NCBI GenBank assembly: GCA_038210135.1
Contig: JBBQWZ010000003.1
Span: forward strand, 1-64,000
Origin: JBBQWZ01 sp038210135
GTDB lineage: Bacteria > Acidobacteriota > Terriglobia > Bryobacterales > Bryobacteraceae
Direction: 5' to 3'
DNA: 64,000 nt
Shown: piece after piece, positions 1 to 8,160 of the stretch
Layout: each line of letters opens with the position of its first letter
Position numbering within the stretch: the first letter of the stretch is position 1
Translations under genes and position numbers: made by a program
The notes under the pieces: model-generated
The model's database searches: none
Seen by the model: the letters and a program-made list of their open reading frames with translations, nothing else
Told to the model about the DNA's origin: nothing

Positions 1-378
1 CCACGGGTGAATGCACAGGTCGGAGACCTATGCCACCTGCACAGGTCGGAGACCTATGCCACCACGGGTGAATGCACAGGTCGGAGACCTATGCCACTTG
101 CACGGGTCGGAGACCTATGCCACCACGGGTGAATGCACAGGTCGGAGACGTATGCCACCTGCACAGGTCGGAGACCTATGCCACCTGCACGGGTCGGAGA
201 GCTCACCACGGGTGAATGCACAGGTCGGAGACCTATGCCACCTGCACAGGTCGGAGACCTATGCCACCACGGGTGAATGCACAGGTCGGAGACCTATGCC
301 ACCTGCACAGGTCGGAGACCTATGCCACTTGCACAGGTCGGAGACCTATGCCACCTGCACGGGTCGGAGAGCTATGCC
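1..378. repeat. Array of about 13 GGTC-GGA-GACC palindromic repeats
   Basis: About 13 copies of a 23-25 bp unit (core CACAGGTCGGAGACCTATGCC) follow one another, some separated by a second short unit, CACCACGGGTGAATG. The core GGTC-GGA-GACC can fold into a small hairpin. Some copies are degenerate (GGTCGGAGAGC near 193 and 362, GGTCGGAGACG near 141). The array starts at the window edge, so its full length is unknown. Related copies with the core GGCC-GGA-GGCC lie at 35870-35960 and 48955-49090. No coding function is supported. Confidence 0.9.
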
Positions 379-387
379 ACCTGCTGA

Positions 388-393
388 TATAAT
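388..393 (+). promoter_or_regulatory. Candidate -10 box for a leaderless transcript
   Basis: A perfect TATAAT preceded by TGCTGA lies only 7 bp before the ATG at 401, so transcription would begin at or next to the start codon (leaderless mRNA). There is no Shine-Dalgarno sequence. No convincing -35 box is seen because the upstream sequence is the repeat array. Confidence 0.45.
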
Positions 394-400
394 CCGCTGC

Positions 401-625
401 ATGGACGCGCCGGAAACGGTCATTGGACTCAAGTGGGATTCGCAGGAGCGGCGCAACGGACTGGGACGGCAGTTTGGTTTTACTCCGTTGCTTTGCCATC
501 ATTGCGCGCGCGAAGTGGCGGTGCCGCTGGAGATCTGGCGGCTATGGCGTTACGACCGGAATCGTTATCGCATTGTCTGCGAGCCTTGCGCGATGCTGCT
601 CGAAATCCACCCTACGATTCACTGA
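401..625 (+). CDS. Small hypothetical protein with two CxxC-type pairs
   Basis: A 74-aa protein of unknown function. It has CHHC at about residues 33-36 and CEPC at about 61-64, which could bind zinc or another metal, with a Trp/Arg-rich stretch between them. The open frame continues upstream to position 11, but that part is only translated repeat array, so the ATG at 401 behind a TATAAT box is the better start. The 3' end overlaps the convergent crcB gene by 14 bp. Family not recognised. Confidence 0.55.
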   Translation: MDAPETVIGLKWDSQERRNGLGRQFGFTPLLCHHCAREVAVPLEIWRLWRYDRNRYRIVCEPCAMLLEIHPTIH

Positions 626-1007
626 ATTTGGCCGCGAGCGAATGGCCCAGCCAAACGGCCGCGAGGCATAACGCGACCGACAGCGCGACGTAGGCGGCGG
701 CGCGTCCGGAAGAACCGTCTCGCGCGAGGTTCAGGGTCTCCAGGCTGAACGCCGAAAACGTGGTGAAGCCTCCGCAGATTCCGCTCATCAGGAATTGCCT
801 CGTGGTTAACGACGCTTCAAAGCGCCCTCCCGCTCCGGTGGCCGCAAAGATCCAGCCGATCAGAAACGACCCCGCGATGTTGATCGCGAGGGTTCCGTAG
901 GGAAACGCCGGACCGAACCAACGGATGGACGCTACCGAGAGACAGAATCGAGCGACGCCGCCAATCGCGCTGCCGAGCGCGACCGCCAGAATGCTCAGGA
1001 AAGGCAT
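612..1007 (-). CDS. crcB: Fluoride ion channel CrcB/Fluc
   Basis: A 131-aa membrane protein of normal length for the Fluc family, which exports toxic fluoride as a dual-topology dimer in the inner membrane. Family signatures are visible: GSAIGGVARF near the N-terminus, GTLAINIAGSFLIG in helix 2, and GICGGFTTFSAFS in helix 3, which carries the phenylalanine and Thr/Ser residues lining the pore and the central sodium site. Four hydrophobic helices are predicted. I saw no fluoride riboswitch upstream. It converges with the small CxxC protein. Confidence 0.95.
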   Translation of the reverse strand: MPFLSILAVALGSAIGGVARFCLSVASIRWFGPAFPYGTLAINIAGSFLIGWIFAATGAGGRFEASLTTRQFLMSGICGGFTTFSAFSLETLNLARDGSSGRAAAYVALSVALCLAAVWLGHSLAAKFSES

Positions 1008-1017
1008 AACCGCGAAG

Positions 1018-1590
1018 CTACTTCTTCCCTGCCTTGGGAACCGGAGGGGCGCTGGGCTGCTTGGGCGGAACGACGGCGATGGAACGCGCGGGAGGCGGAC
1101 CGGCTGGCTCGGTGCGTCCGGCCAGCGGCTTTACCGCGGTGCCGCCGCAGACGCCGACGCCGGTGTTCGTCAGCGCCTGAAGGAAGTTGTAGAACACCGC
1201 GTAGACCATCTGCTCGGTGACCGGAGTCTTGCCCGGCAGGCGGAAATTGACCGGCAATTCCTTTTGGATTTGCAGGCGGACGCTGTTGGGAATGGTACGG
1301 CCGGAGCGATCCTTCTGATTCGCTACCGAGAGCGGAGTCTGCAACACGGTTCCCGATTTGCCATCGACATAAAATTGGCAGCGCGAGAACCAGCCGAGAT
1401 TCCCGGGGTCGGCGGCATCGAACAGCAGCAGCGGAGCCTGACGATCGGATGCGGTCAGCTCGATCAGAACGCGGCGCGCCGTATCTTCAATCCGGTATTC
1501 GAAGCCGGCTTGCTTGGCGATGTTCTCGATGAACTCGGAGTCGAGTTCAAGGAGCATCAGCTTGTGCACGCCTGCCTGAAGTACCTGCAT
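1018..1590 (-). CDS. Hypothetical protein with Pro-rich C-terminus
   Basis: A 190-aa protein without a recognised family. The first 140 residues look like a mixed alpha/beta soluble domain. The last 40 residues are Pro/Ala/Lys-rich and probably disordered. The start at 1590 (MQVLQAG) is chosen because GAGGA lies 5 nt upstream; the frame is open to 1620. It ends 10 bp before the crcB start on the same strand, so the two may be co-transcribed. Function unknown. Confidence 0.7.
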   Translation of the reverse strand: MQVLQAGVHKLMLLELDSEFIENIAKQAGFEYRIEDTARRVLIELTASDRQAPLLLFDAADPGNLGWFSRCQFYVDGKSGTVLQTPLSVANQKDRSGRTIPNSVRLQIQKELPVNFRLPGKTPVTEQMVYAVFYNFLQALTNTGVGVCGGTAVKPLAGRTEPAGPPPARSIAVVPPKQPSAPPVPKAGKK

Positions 1591-1696
1591 TGGTGTCCTC
1601 ATTGTGTCATAGCGCGGCAAAATTCGATAGCGGCGGTAAGAGGGCGAAACATTGACTCCGGTCCCTGTCCCGATTCAACATGAAGAAACCGATCCT

Positions 1697-2371
1697 GTGA
1701 ACGCACTAGTCCTATTCGATATTGATGGCACGCTCCTGCGAAATTCCGGGGGGTGGCACCGGCGCGCGCTCGAAGGCGCGGCGCTGAAGGTGTTGCAGCT
1801 TGAAGCGACGCTCGAAGGCGTGCCGACCAGCGGGTGCCTGGACCGCGATCTGATCCGGATCATGCTGTCGAACGCGGGTGCTTCCGCCCGGACGATCCGG
1901 CGATCGATGCAGGCGATGATCGACGAAGCGCAGCGGATTTATTTGGGGAGCTGCCCGAGTCTGCGGCGGCGCGTAACGCCAGGATCGCGGATGCTGCTGT
2001 ACCGTCTGCATCGGCGGGGCGTTCCGGCTGGGCTGGTGACGGGCAACCTTACGCGCATCGGATGGCACAAGATGGAATCGGCGGGTTTGCGGCGGTATCT
2101 GCGCTTCGGAGCGTTTGCGGAATTGGCATCTACGCGGGCTGGTCTCGTTAAGTTGGCGGTCGCCGAAGCTCGGCGCGAAGGGTGGATCGACCGGCACGCG
2201 CGAATTTCGCTGATTGGCGATCATCCCAACGATGTGCAGGCGGCGAAAGCGAATGGCGTTCAATCGATCGCGGTGGGCACCGGCCTTTGCGGCATGGACG
2301 CGTTGCGGCGCGAGAAGCCGGATGTGTTGGTTGAGGACTTGCGCGGGCTCGAAGTGGGACAGTTGGTTTAG
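1697..2371 (+). CDS. HAD-superfamily phosphatase (phosphoglycolate-phosphatase-like)
   Basis: A 224-aa cytosolic hydrolase of the haloacid dehalogenase fold. Motif I is FDIDGTLL (both catalytic Asp), motif II is VTGN, and motif III/IV is IGDHPNDV, which binds magnesium. A helical cap lies between motifs I and II. Related enzymes dephosphorylate phosphoglycolate or other small phosphoesters; the substrate here cannot be read from the sequence. GTG at 1697 is preferred because the fold begins immediately after it; the frame is open back to TTG 1652. The small lipoprotein gene follows 19 bp downstream. Confidence 0.85.
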   Translation: MNALVLFDIDGTLLRNSGGWHRRALEGAALKVLQLEATLEGVPTSGCLDRDLIRIMLSNAGASARTIRRSMQAMIDEAQRIYLGSCPSLRRRVTPGSRMLLYRLHRRGVPAGLVTGNLTRIGWHKMESAGLRRYLRFGAFAELASTRAGLVKLAVAEARREGWIDRHARISLIGDHPNDVQAAKANGVQSIAVGTGLCGMDALRREKPDVLVEDLRGLEVGQLV

Positions 2372-2390
2372 AAATCGAGTTTCAAGAAAC

Positions 2391-2735
2391 ATGTCATCGT
2401 CCTCTGGCACCTTACTCCTGGTTTTGATTCTTGCTGCGCTGACCGCGTGCAGTGCGCCGCCGAGTACGCAGATTTCGATTGTCGGAGCGAAGCTGAACGA
2501 CGGCACCGGCAAGCCGGTGATCGAGTACTCGGTGGTGGTTGTCGCGGAAGGAAAAGTGAAGGCGGCCGGGCGGCAGCAGGATGTTCCGGTGCCGAAGGAA
2601 GGCGAGATCGTGGGCGGAATGAACTCGACGATTGAAGCGCTGGACGGCGGAACGGTGGAGCCGGGCAAGCCCGCCAATTTACGAATCGTCGGCGCGTTGA
2701 ATCGCACGATGCGTAACGGCGAGTGGGTGAAATAA
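2391..2735 (+). CDS. Small lipoprotein resembling the amidohydrolase composite domain without the barrel
   Basis: A 114-aa protein with a lipoprotein signal peptide (lipobox LTAC, Cys about residue 20). The mature part begins like the N-terminal beta-sandwich of imidazolonepropionase-type amidohydrolases (VGAKLNDGTGKPVIEYSVVVV) and ends like their C-terminal strands (VEPGKPANLRIVG ... RNGEWVK). The whole catalytic TIM barrel with its metal-binding His/Asp residues is absent. This suggests a non-enzymatic, membrane-anchored remnant or a repurposed domain. The resemblance is by pattern only. Confidence 0.75.
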   Translation: MSSSSGTLLLVLILAALTACSAPPSTQISIVGAKLNDGTGKPVIEYSVVVVAEGKVKAAGRQQDVPVPKEGEIVGGMNSTIEALDGGTVEPGKPANLRIVGALNRTMRNGEWVK

Positions 2736-2739
2736 GACT

Positions 2740-4194
2740 TTGTCAGCGCCGTTCAAGCCGCCGCCCGCGAATCCCGAAGCGCAGTCGTTCGCCGTCAAAC
2801 GGGCGGAAGTGGAGTTCCACAATTTCGCCTCGCTCGGCGATCCGGAACGCGTGCTTGCGCACTACCTGCGGCAGAACGAAGGGCGCGGCTCGATTGTCGA
2901 GAATCATCGCGAATTCATTGGCGAGATGACGCCGTTTTTGGAGATCGGCGCGAACGCGGGGCACTCCAGCTACATGCTGGCGAACCGTTTTGGCGCGCAG
3001 GGATTCGCACTCGATATTTCTTCCGATTCGCTGCGTCATGGCGTGGCTCTCAAAGGGCTGTGGGATCTGGAGCGCGAGCCGATTCGGGTGGCCGGAGACG
3101 CGCTGCATCTGCCTTTTAAGGATGGCTCGCTGAAGCTGGTGATGGCGTTCCAGATGCTGAGCCAGTTCATGGATATCGAGAGCGTGTTTCTCGAAGTGAA
3201 GCGCGTACTGGCTCCGGGGGGCGTTTTCTATTTCGCCGAAGAACCGTTGCGGCGGATGCTGACGCTTCGCCTCTATCGCTGCGGTTACTACGACACGATG
3301 AAGCCGTGGGAGCGCAAGCTGTACGACTGGGGCTTGCTTGGATATGTCGTGCGCGACGTGATCGGCGCGAATCAGGAAGAAAGTTTCGGCATCAAGCAGA
3401 ATCACCGCATGGGTCTGAAGGACTGGCATCAGCTGATCGTCAAGCATTTCGACGCGCATGAGTACGAAGTCTTTGTGCCGGAGCGCGGTTGGGGCGAGCG
3501 AATCGTGAAGAAGGCGGCGATCCGGCTGGATCCATTTCGTTCGCCTTGGCGCGCTGCGCGGTTGATGGGCGGAACGCTGGCGGCGATGTGCCGGAAAGCA
3601 GGCAAGGCGGACTTCCCTGCCCGGTTTGATGCCGAACATTTTGAGCGGATCCTGCGCTGTCCGGATTGCGGCGGCGATCTGGCTTTGAACGAGGCGCACG
3701 GACTGGATTGCGCGTCCTGTAGTTATACGGCGCCGGAGGAAGGCGGGGTTTGGAACCTGCTCCCTTCGGCGGACAAGCGCGAACTATATCCGGGCGATCG
3801 CGACGACATCATTGATTTCTCCATCGCCGGCCACGAGCGAAAGCTGGTTGGCGACTGGTACGAGCTCGAAGGCGTGTACGGCAACAAGTATCGTTGGATC
3901 GGCGAGCGGGCTTCGGCGGTTTTAAAGCGCGTGAAGCCCGGCGCACAGCGGCTGCGGATTCGCGGGCATGCTTCCGAAGGGCATCACCGCATCGATCTGC
4001 GGCTGGTGATCAATGCGGCGGAGGCGGGCCGTTGGACGCTCGAGAGGCCGGGGTTGTTTGTTCTCGAAACCGATGTCCCAGAAGGCGCCGTGTACGACAT
4101 CACGTTGCATGCGAGTCCGGTTTGGAGCGTTCCGACGGATGACCGTCACTTTACAGTCAGCCTGAGCATGATCCGCCTGATCGACGCGGAATAG
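2740..4194 (+). CDS. SAM-dependent methyltransferase with Trm112-like zinc ribbon
   Basis: A 484-aa three-part protein. Residues about 65-180 form a class I methyltransferase domain (FLEIGANAGHSSYML as motif I, LDISSDSL as the acidic loop, then LKLVMAFQMLSQ and VLAPGGVFYF). Near residue 308 there is a zinc ribbon (CPDCGG ... CASCSYTAP) like the Trm112 family. The last ~130 residues are beta-rich and unassigned. The start is TTG at 2740, 4 bp after the lipoprotein stop, so the genes are probably co-transcribed. The substrate is unknown; similar methyltransferase/Trm112-like proteins occur in lipid and polysaccharide modification. Confidence 0.8.
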   Translation: MSAPFKPPPANPEAQSFAVKRAEVEFHNFASLGDPERVLAHYLRQNEGRGSIVENHREFIGEMTPFLEIGANAGHSSYMLANRFGAQGFALDISSDSLRHGVALKGLWDLEREPIRVAGDALHLPFKDGSLKLVMAFQMLSQFMDIESVFLEVKRVLAPGGVFYFAEEPLRRMLTLRLYRCGYYDTMKPWERKLYDWGLLGYVVRDVIGANQEESFGIKQNHRMGLKDWHQLIVKHFDAHEYEVFVPERGWGERIVKKAAIRLDPFRSPWRAARLMGGTLAAMCRKAGKADFPARFDAEHFERILRCPDCGGDLALNEAHGLDCASCSYTAPEEGGVWNLLPSADKRELYPGDRDDIIDFSIAGHERKLVGDWYELEGVYGNKYRWIGERASAVLKRVKPGAQRLRIRGHASEGHHRIDLRLVINAAEAGRWTLERPGLFVLETDVPEGAVYDITLHASPVWSVPTDDRHFTVSLSMIRLIDAE

Positions 4195-4195
4195 C

Positions 4196-4441
4196 TCAGG
4201 AAGCTTTGCGCAGTTGGATCTCGGAAGGCTTGACGTGGGACGGCGCCGCGCGTACTGGCTTCCGCAATGGCTGTGGTTCGCGGGCGCGAGCGTGGCTGCG
4301 ATCGAGAGGTTTCAGGCGATTGTATTCTTCGAGGCAGTGGATGAGGCGTTCGACTATAGTTTTCCGGCTTTGCAGCGTGCGGATTTCCTCAGCGTAGCGC
4401 AACGGGCTATCGAGGTCGATGTCGGGGCATCTGGAAATCAT
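4196..4441 (-). CDS. Small basic hypothetical protein
   Basis: An 81-aa protein with a helical N-terminal half and an Arg/Pro/Lys-rich tail. No family is recognised. Its stop is 1 bp from the convergent methyltransferase stop. No Shine-Dalgarno sequence is visible. It reads away from an AT-rich region with ordered GGGTAT motifs that could control it. It could be a spurious frame, but it fills the gap exactly. Confidence 0.5.
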   Translation of the reverse strand: MISRCPDIDLDSPLRYAEEIRTLQSRKTIVERLIHCLEEYNRLKPLDRSHARAREPQPLRKPVRAAPSHVKPSEIQLRKAS

Positions 4442-4763
4442 GGTTTTAGTTCTACAGTACTAAAGCTCATAGTACAATACCCATATAAGAGGGTATCGAG
4501 TATACACTCTAATGAGGGTATGTAAAGTCCCCTCCTTTGTGGGTATTCACGGTATATGTCCAGTGCTTTCAGTAGATCCAACGATCGTCATAAAGTATTG
4601 ATTTCGAACATATAACTGCTTATCTTGTGGATATTGTCTCCATTTAAGTCAATTGGATGTACGCAAGGGAACTCGCTCATGTTGGTGAGGATCCACAACA
4701 ATTCTTTGTAAAATGTTCCCGAGCAGAAAGTGCGCCTAAGACGGTACACTGAAGGTTAGCCGG
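4442..4763. promoter_or_regulatory. AT-rich divergent intergenic region with 25-bp-spaced GGGTAT motifs
   Basis: This 322-bp region is clearly more AT-rich than its surroundings and separates the small minus-strand gene from pcrA. GGGTAT occurs at 4491, 4516 and 4541, exactly 25 bp apart, with the inverse ATACCC at 4477. CTACAGTACTA (4452) and AGTACA (4471) form a second palindromic pair. These look like protein-binding sites. No gene is seen in the region. Roughly promoter-like sequence (TTGGTG ... TGTAAAAT) lies around 4683-4714 before pcrA. Confidence 0.5.
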
Positions 4764-7154
4764 ATGGATTTTCTCTCGGGTCTCAATCCCCAACAACAGG
4801 AAGCGGTACAGCACGTCGAAGGGCCGATGTTGCTCTTGGCGGGCGCGGGTAGCGGCAAGACGCGCGTGATTACGCACCGGATGGCGCACCTGATGTCGGG
4901 GGTGCACGTGCCGGGTTCGTGCATTCTGGCGGTGACGTTCACCAACAAAGCGGCGGGCGAGATGCGGGACCGCGTGCGCAAGCTGGTGGGGATCACGACG
5001 GGCGGTTCGCCCAACGTTTCGACATTCCATTCGTTCGGCGTGCGGCTGCTGCGTAAAGACGGGGCGCCGCTTAAAGAGATCCGGCCGGGGTTCACGCCGA
5101 CGTTCACGATTTACGACGCGGACGATCAGGTGTCGCTGCTGCGCGGGATTTACAAGGGCCTGGGACTTGATGAGAAGTTTCTGGCGTATCGGGCGGCGCT
5201 GTCGCGGATCAGCGATGCGAAATCGCGGCATACGTCGCCGTCGGAGTTCGCGAAGGATGCGAAAGACCCGATTTCTTCGCGGCTGGCTGTCATCTACGAG
5301 CGGTATGAAGAGGCGCTGCGGAAGGCCAACGCGCTCGACTTCGACGATTTGCTGCTCGAGACGGTCCGGCTGCTGCGGCATAGCGGCGAAGTGCGTTCGC
5401 TGATGAACCGGCGCTACGAATTCGTGATGGTGGATGAGTATCAGGATACGAATCGGACGCAATACGACCTGATGAAACTGCTGAGCGAAGAGCGTTCGAA
5501 TCTGGTTGTGGTGGGTGACGAGGACCAGTCGATTTACGGCTGGCGGGGCGCGGATATTCGCAACATTCTCGACTTCGAGCGCGATTATCCGGCTTGCAAA
5601 GTGATTCGCCTGGAGCAGAATTACCGCTCGACGAAAACGATTTTGGATGCGGCCAGCAACGTCGTAGCGAACAATAAAGAACGCAAGGGCAAGTGGCTTT
5701 GGACCGATTCGGGCGACGGCGAAAAGGTCGGCCTATACGAGGCGATGGACGGCGAGAACGAGGCGCTGTGGATCGCGGACACGATTGAGAAACGCCTGTC
5801 GATCAATCCGGCCGAGCGCGTGGCGGTGCTGTACCGGACGAATTCGCAGTCGCGGCAGATCGAAGAAGCGCTGCGGCGTTATGGCCGGAAATACCTGGTG
5901 GTGGGCGGATTCAGTTTCTATCAACGGGCCGAGGTGAAAGACGTCGTCGCGTATTTGAAGGCCCTGCACAGTCCGCAGGATTCGATTGCGATGCAGCGCG
6001 TGATCAACACGCCGGCGCGCGGCATCGGCAAGACGACGACCGACCAGATTGAGCAATTCGCGCGCGATCACGACCTGAATTTCTGGGCTGCGATTGAAGG
6101 CGTGCTTGAGAATCATTCGTTGGCTGGTCGCGCAGAGGCGGCGGTCGGCGCATTCCAGCGGATGATGAAGGAACTGCGCGAGGAGCTGGAGACGAAGCCG
6201 GTCCACCAGCTTCTCGAAGCGGTGGTCGAGCGAACCGGGTACCGGCGGATGCTCGAGGCGGAGCAGGGTCCGGACGCGGAATCGCGGATCCAGAACATTG
6301 AAGAACTGTTGAACGCGGCGGCGGAAGGCGCGGAGCGCGGCGAGACAGTTGCCGACTTCCTGGATCACGCGGCGCTGGTGGCGGATGCCGATTCGGTGGA
6401 TGAGCGCGCACAGGTTTCGTTGCTGACGGTACACAACGCGAAGGGGCTGGAGTTTCCGGTGGTGTTCATCGCCGGACTCGAAGAAGCGTTGTTTCCGCAC
6501 AGCCGGTCGCTACTGCTCGAATCGGCGATGGAAGAAGAGCGGCGGCTTTGTTACGTGGCGATGACGCGGGCCGAAAAAAAGCTGTTTGTGAGCTGGGCGC
6601 GGTACCGGAGGCGATTCGGCGGAGGGCCATCGGAGGCGTCTTTGCGGTCGCGATTCCTGAAAGAAATTCCGGCGCATTTGATGGAGAAAATCGGCGGTGG
6701 AGCGTCGTCTTCGGGGGACGATGTGGGGCTGCATGCGGAGCGGGCGGAAGTCCGCGAATCGGTGAAGAAGAATCTGTACACCGGTAAGACGTATAATTCA
6801 TTAGAGAACATCCAGCAGTTTTTCAACGAGCGCGGAATGCCCGCGCCTCGGGGCATCACATCGCAGCAAGGGGCGGGAACGAAGCCGGCCGCTCCGCAAT
6901 TTCCGCCGCGTGCGGAACCGCTGCGCGATCCGAAATCCGGGCCGCAGAAGGTGGTTTCGATCGCGAGATCAGGCGGCGCGACACCGGGCCAGCAGTTCCG
7001 GTCCGGCGCTACCGTGGTGCACCCGAAGTGGGGACGCGGCACGATCCTCCGTCGCGAAGGCGATGGGGACGACGTGAAATTGACAATCAGTTTTCCGGGC
7101 TACGGCCTAAAAAAGATCCTGGAGAAATTCGCAGGAATTCAGAGAGACGAATGA
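4764..7154 (+). CDS. pcrA: ATP-dependent 3'-5' DNA helicase PcrA/UvrD
   Basis: A 796-aa superfamily 1 helicase that unwinds DNA in nucleotide excision repair and removes RecA or stalled complexes. Motifs in order: Walker A GAGSGKT (27-33), Ia TFTNKAAGEM, II DEYQDTN (about 224), III GDEDQSIYGWRGA (about 252), IV QNYRSTKTIL, V VHNAKGLEFPVVF (about 556), VI RRLCYVAMTRA. The C-terminal ~50 residues (VVHPKWGRGTILRREGDG) match the Tudor-like domain that ties PcrA to RNA polymerase. Length is slightly above the usual 720-740 aa. Its stop overlaps the next ATG in ATGA. Confidence 0.97.
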   Translation: MDFLSGLNPQQQEAVQHVEGPMLLLAGAGSGKTRVITHRMAHLMSGVHVPGSCILAVTFTNKAAGEMRDRVRKLVGITTGGSPNVSTFHSFGVRLLRKDGAPLKEIRPGFTPTFTIYDADDQVSLLRGIYKGLGLDEKFLAYRAALSRISDAKSRHTSPSEFAKDAKDPISSRLAVIYERYEEALRKANALDFDDLLLETVRLLRHSGEVRSLMNRRYEFVMVDEYQDTNRTQYDLMKLLSEERSNLVVVGDEDQSIYGWRGADIRNILDFERDYPACKVIRLEQNYRSTKTILDAASNVVANNKERKGKWLWTDSGDGEKVGLYEAMDGENEALWIADTIEKRLSINPAERVAVLYRTNSQSRQIEEALRRYGRKYLVVGGFSFYQRAEVKDVVAYLKALHSPQDSIAMQRVINTPARGIGKTTTDQIEQFARDHDLNFWAAIEGVLENHSLAGRAEAAVGAFQRMMKELREELETKPVHQLLEAVVERTGYRRMLEAEQGPDAESRIQNIEELLNAAAEGAERGETVADFLDHAALVADADSVDERAQVSLLTVHNAKGLEFPVVFIAGLEEALFPHSRSLLLESAMEEERRLCYVAMTRAEKKLFVSWARYRRRFGGGPSEASLRSRFLKEIPAHLMEKIGGGASSSGDDVGLHAERAEVRESVKKNLYTGKTYNSLENIQQFFNERGMPAPRGITSQQGAGTKPAAPQFPPRAEPLRDPKSGPQKVVSIARSGGATPGQQFRSGATVVHPKWGRGTILRREGDGDDVKLTISFPGYGLKKILEKFAGIQRDE

Positions 7155-7309
7155 ACACTAAACACATCACCGATACCGAAGAACGTAAAAAGCTGAAGCG
7201 CGCAGCCCGCAAGAAGGCGCCGGCGAAGAAGGCCCGTGCCGCCGACGTGGCGCGTGGCTCCAACAAGAAAAAAGTCAAGCTCATGGTAAAGGGTCAGCGC
7301 AAGCGCTAA
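7151..7309 (+). CDS. Lys/Arg-rich mini-protein translationally coupled to pcrA
   Basis: A 52-aa, strongly basic protein containing runs such as KKLKRAARKKAPAKKARA. Its ATG overlaps the pcrA TGA by 4 bp, which implies translational coupling, and a strong terminator follows at 7339. The composition resembles histone-H1-like or nucleic-acid-binding tails. It could assist the helicase on DNA or RNA, but this is inference from position and charge. Family unknown. Confidence 0.7.
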   Translation: MNTKHITDTEERKKLKRAARKKAPAKKARAADVARGSNKKKVKLMVKGQRKR

Positions 7310-7338
7310 CCTAATTTCCGCGAAGATTCTCCAGACAC

Positions 7339-7384
7339 AAAGCCGCGCCGCAGCCTTTCTCGAAAGGGCCGGCGCGGCTTTTGC
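7339..7384 (+). terminator. Rho-independent terminator of the pcrA operon
   Basis: The arms AAAGCCGCGCCG and CGGCGCGGCTTTT are complementary. An inner hairpin (GCCTTTC-TCG-GAAAGGGC) lies between them and a short T run follows. It lies 30 bp after the mini-protein stop. Confidence 0.85.
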
Positions 7385-7442
7385 GCGTGCACTCGGCGTT
7401 GGGGCGAACGCAGTTCCCTGCCCGTCGCGGGGATCCGGTTTC

Positions 7443-8111
7443 TTAGGGCTGCAAGGCGAGGCTGGCCTTGCCGGCGGGGCCGCTGTAGATCAGCTCGATG
7501 GATTGAATGCTGGTGACTTTTCCGCGATGGGGAAAAAAGATGAGCCCGGCTTGGGGGAGCGCGCGGTCGCCTTCGAGCAGCGAGGATTTCTGGACGGCCT
7601 GTTCCATGGCCCTGCGTTCGGCGTTCGGCATCTTGGGAGGTGGTGGCTTGTCGGACCCGCCACCGCCACCGCCGCTGCTGCCGATCTGGGTCTTGGATTT
7701 TCCCTCGGCCTTAATGGGCGGTTCCCATTCCGGATCCTTCAAATTTTTGAATACGAGATCGTAGGGCTCGCGTGGAGACGGATTCTTTTTGCCATTGATG
7801 CGGATCGAGAAGTCGTCCATCGAGAGTTTCAGGCGGGCTGCAGGGGAACCGAAAAACGCGACTTCGACGCAGACATACTCGTCGGCGGAAAAGGTACGCT
7901 GCGGCGTGGGTATAGAGTGGCCAACGAATTCCGCGGCGATGGTGATTTCGCCGGCTTTCGCCTGGGCCTGGTAGTCGGTGGGCGCGGCACGCGCGGGCAG
8001 GCCCTTCGAGTCGGAGGCAAGGTCTTTGGCCGGCGGCTGCGCCGCAGCCGTCCAGGCGAAGAGAGCGAGGCAGAATCCGGTTCGGAACAGGGACGGAAGA
8101 CGCTTTTGCAT
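7443..8111 (-). CDS. Secreted hypothetical protein
   Basis: A 222-aa protein with a clear N-terminal signal peptide (hydrophobic stretch ending TAAAQ, about residue 24). The mature part is beta-rich, with a Gly/Ser/Pro linker (GSSGGGGGGSDKPPPPK) at about 145-160 followed by a short helix and a last beta segment. It is probably periplasmic or surface-exposed. No family is recognised. It stands 50 bp downstream of the TPR protein gene on the same strand and may be expressed with it. Confidence 0.75.
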   Translation of the reverse strand: MQKRLPSLFRTGFCLALFAWTAAAQPPAKDLASDSKGLPARAAPTDYQAQAKAGEITIAAEFVGHSIPTPQRTFSADEYVCVEVAFFGSPAARLKLSMDDFSIRINGKKNPSPREPYDLVFKNLKDPEWEPPIKAEGKSKTQIGSSGGGGGGSDKPPPPKMPNAERRAMEQAVQKSSLLEGDRALPQAGLIFFPHRGKVTSIQSIELIYSGPAGKASLALQP

Positions 8112-8160
8112 TCAGTCTTCAATATAGGGCAAATGAGATGGGATGGCGAAAGCGGGGCAC

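Noticed and set aside
1..378. CRISPR-like appearance of regularly repeated units
   Set aside because: The sequences between repeats are themselves repeated (CACCACGGGTGAATG or nothing), not unique spacers, and no cas gene is nearby.
11..400. N-terminal 130 residues of a longer reading frame (MHRSETYATCTGRR...)
   Set aside because: It is pure translation of the repeat array; the real gene most likely starts at 401.
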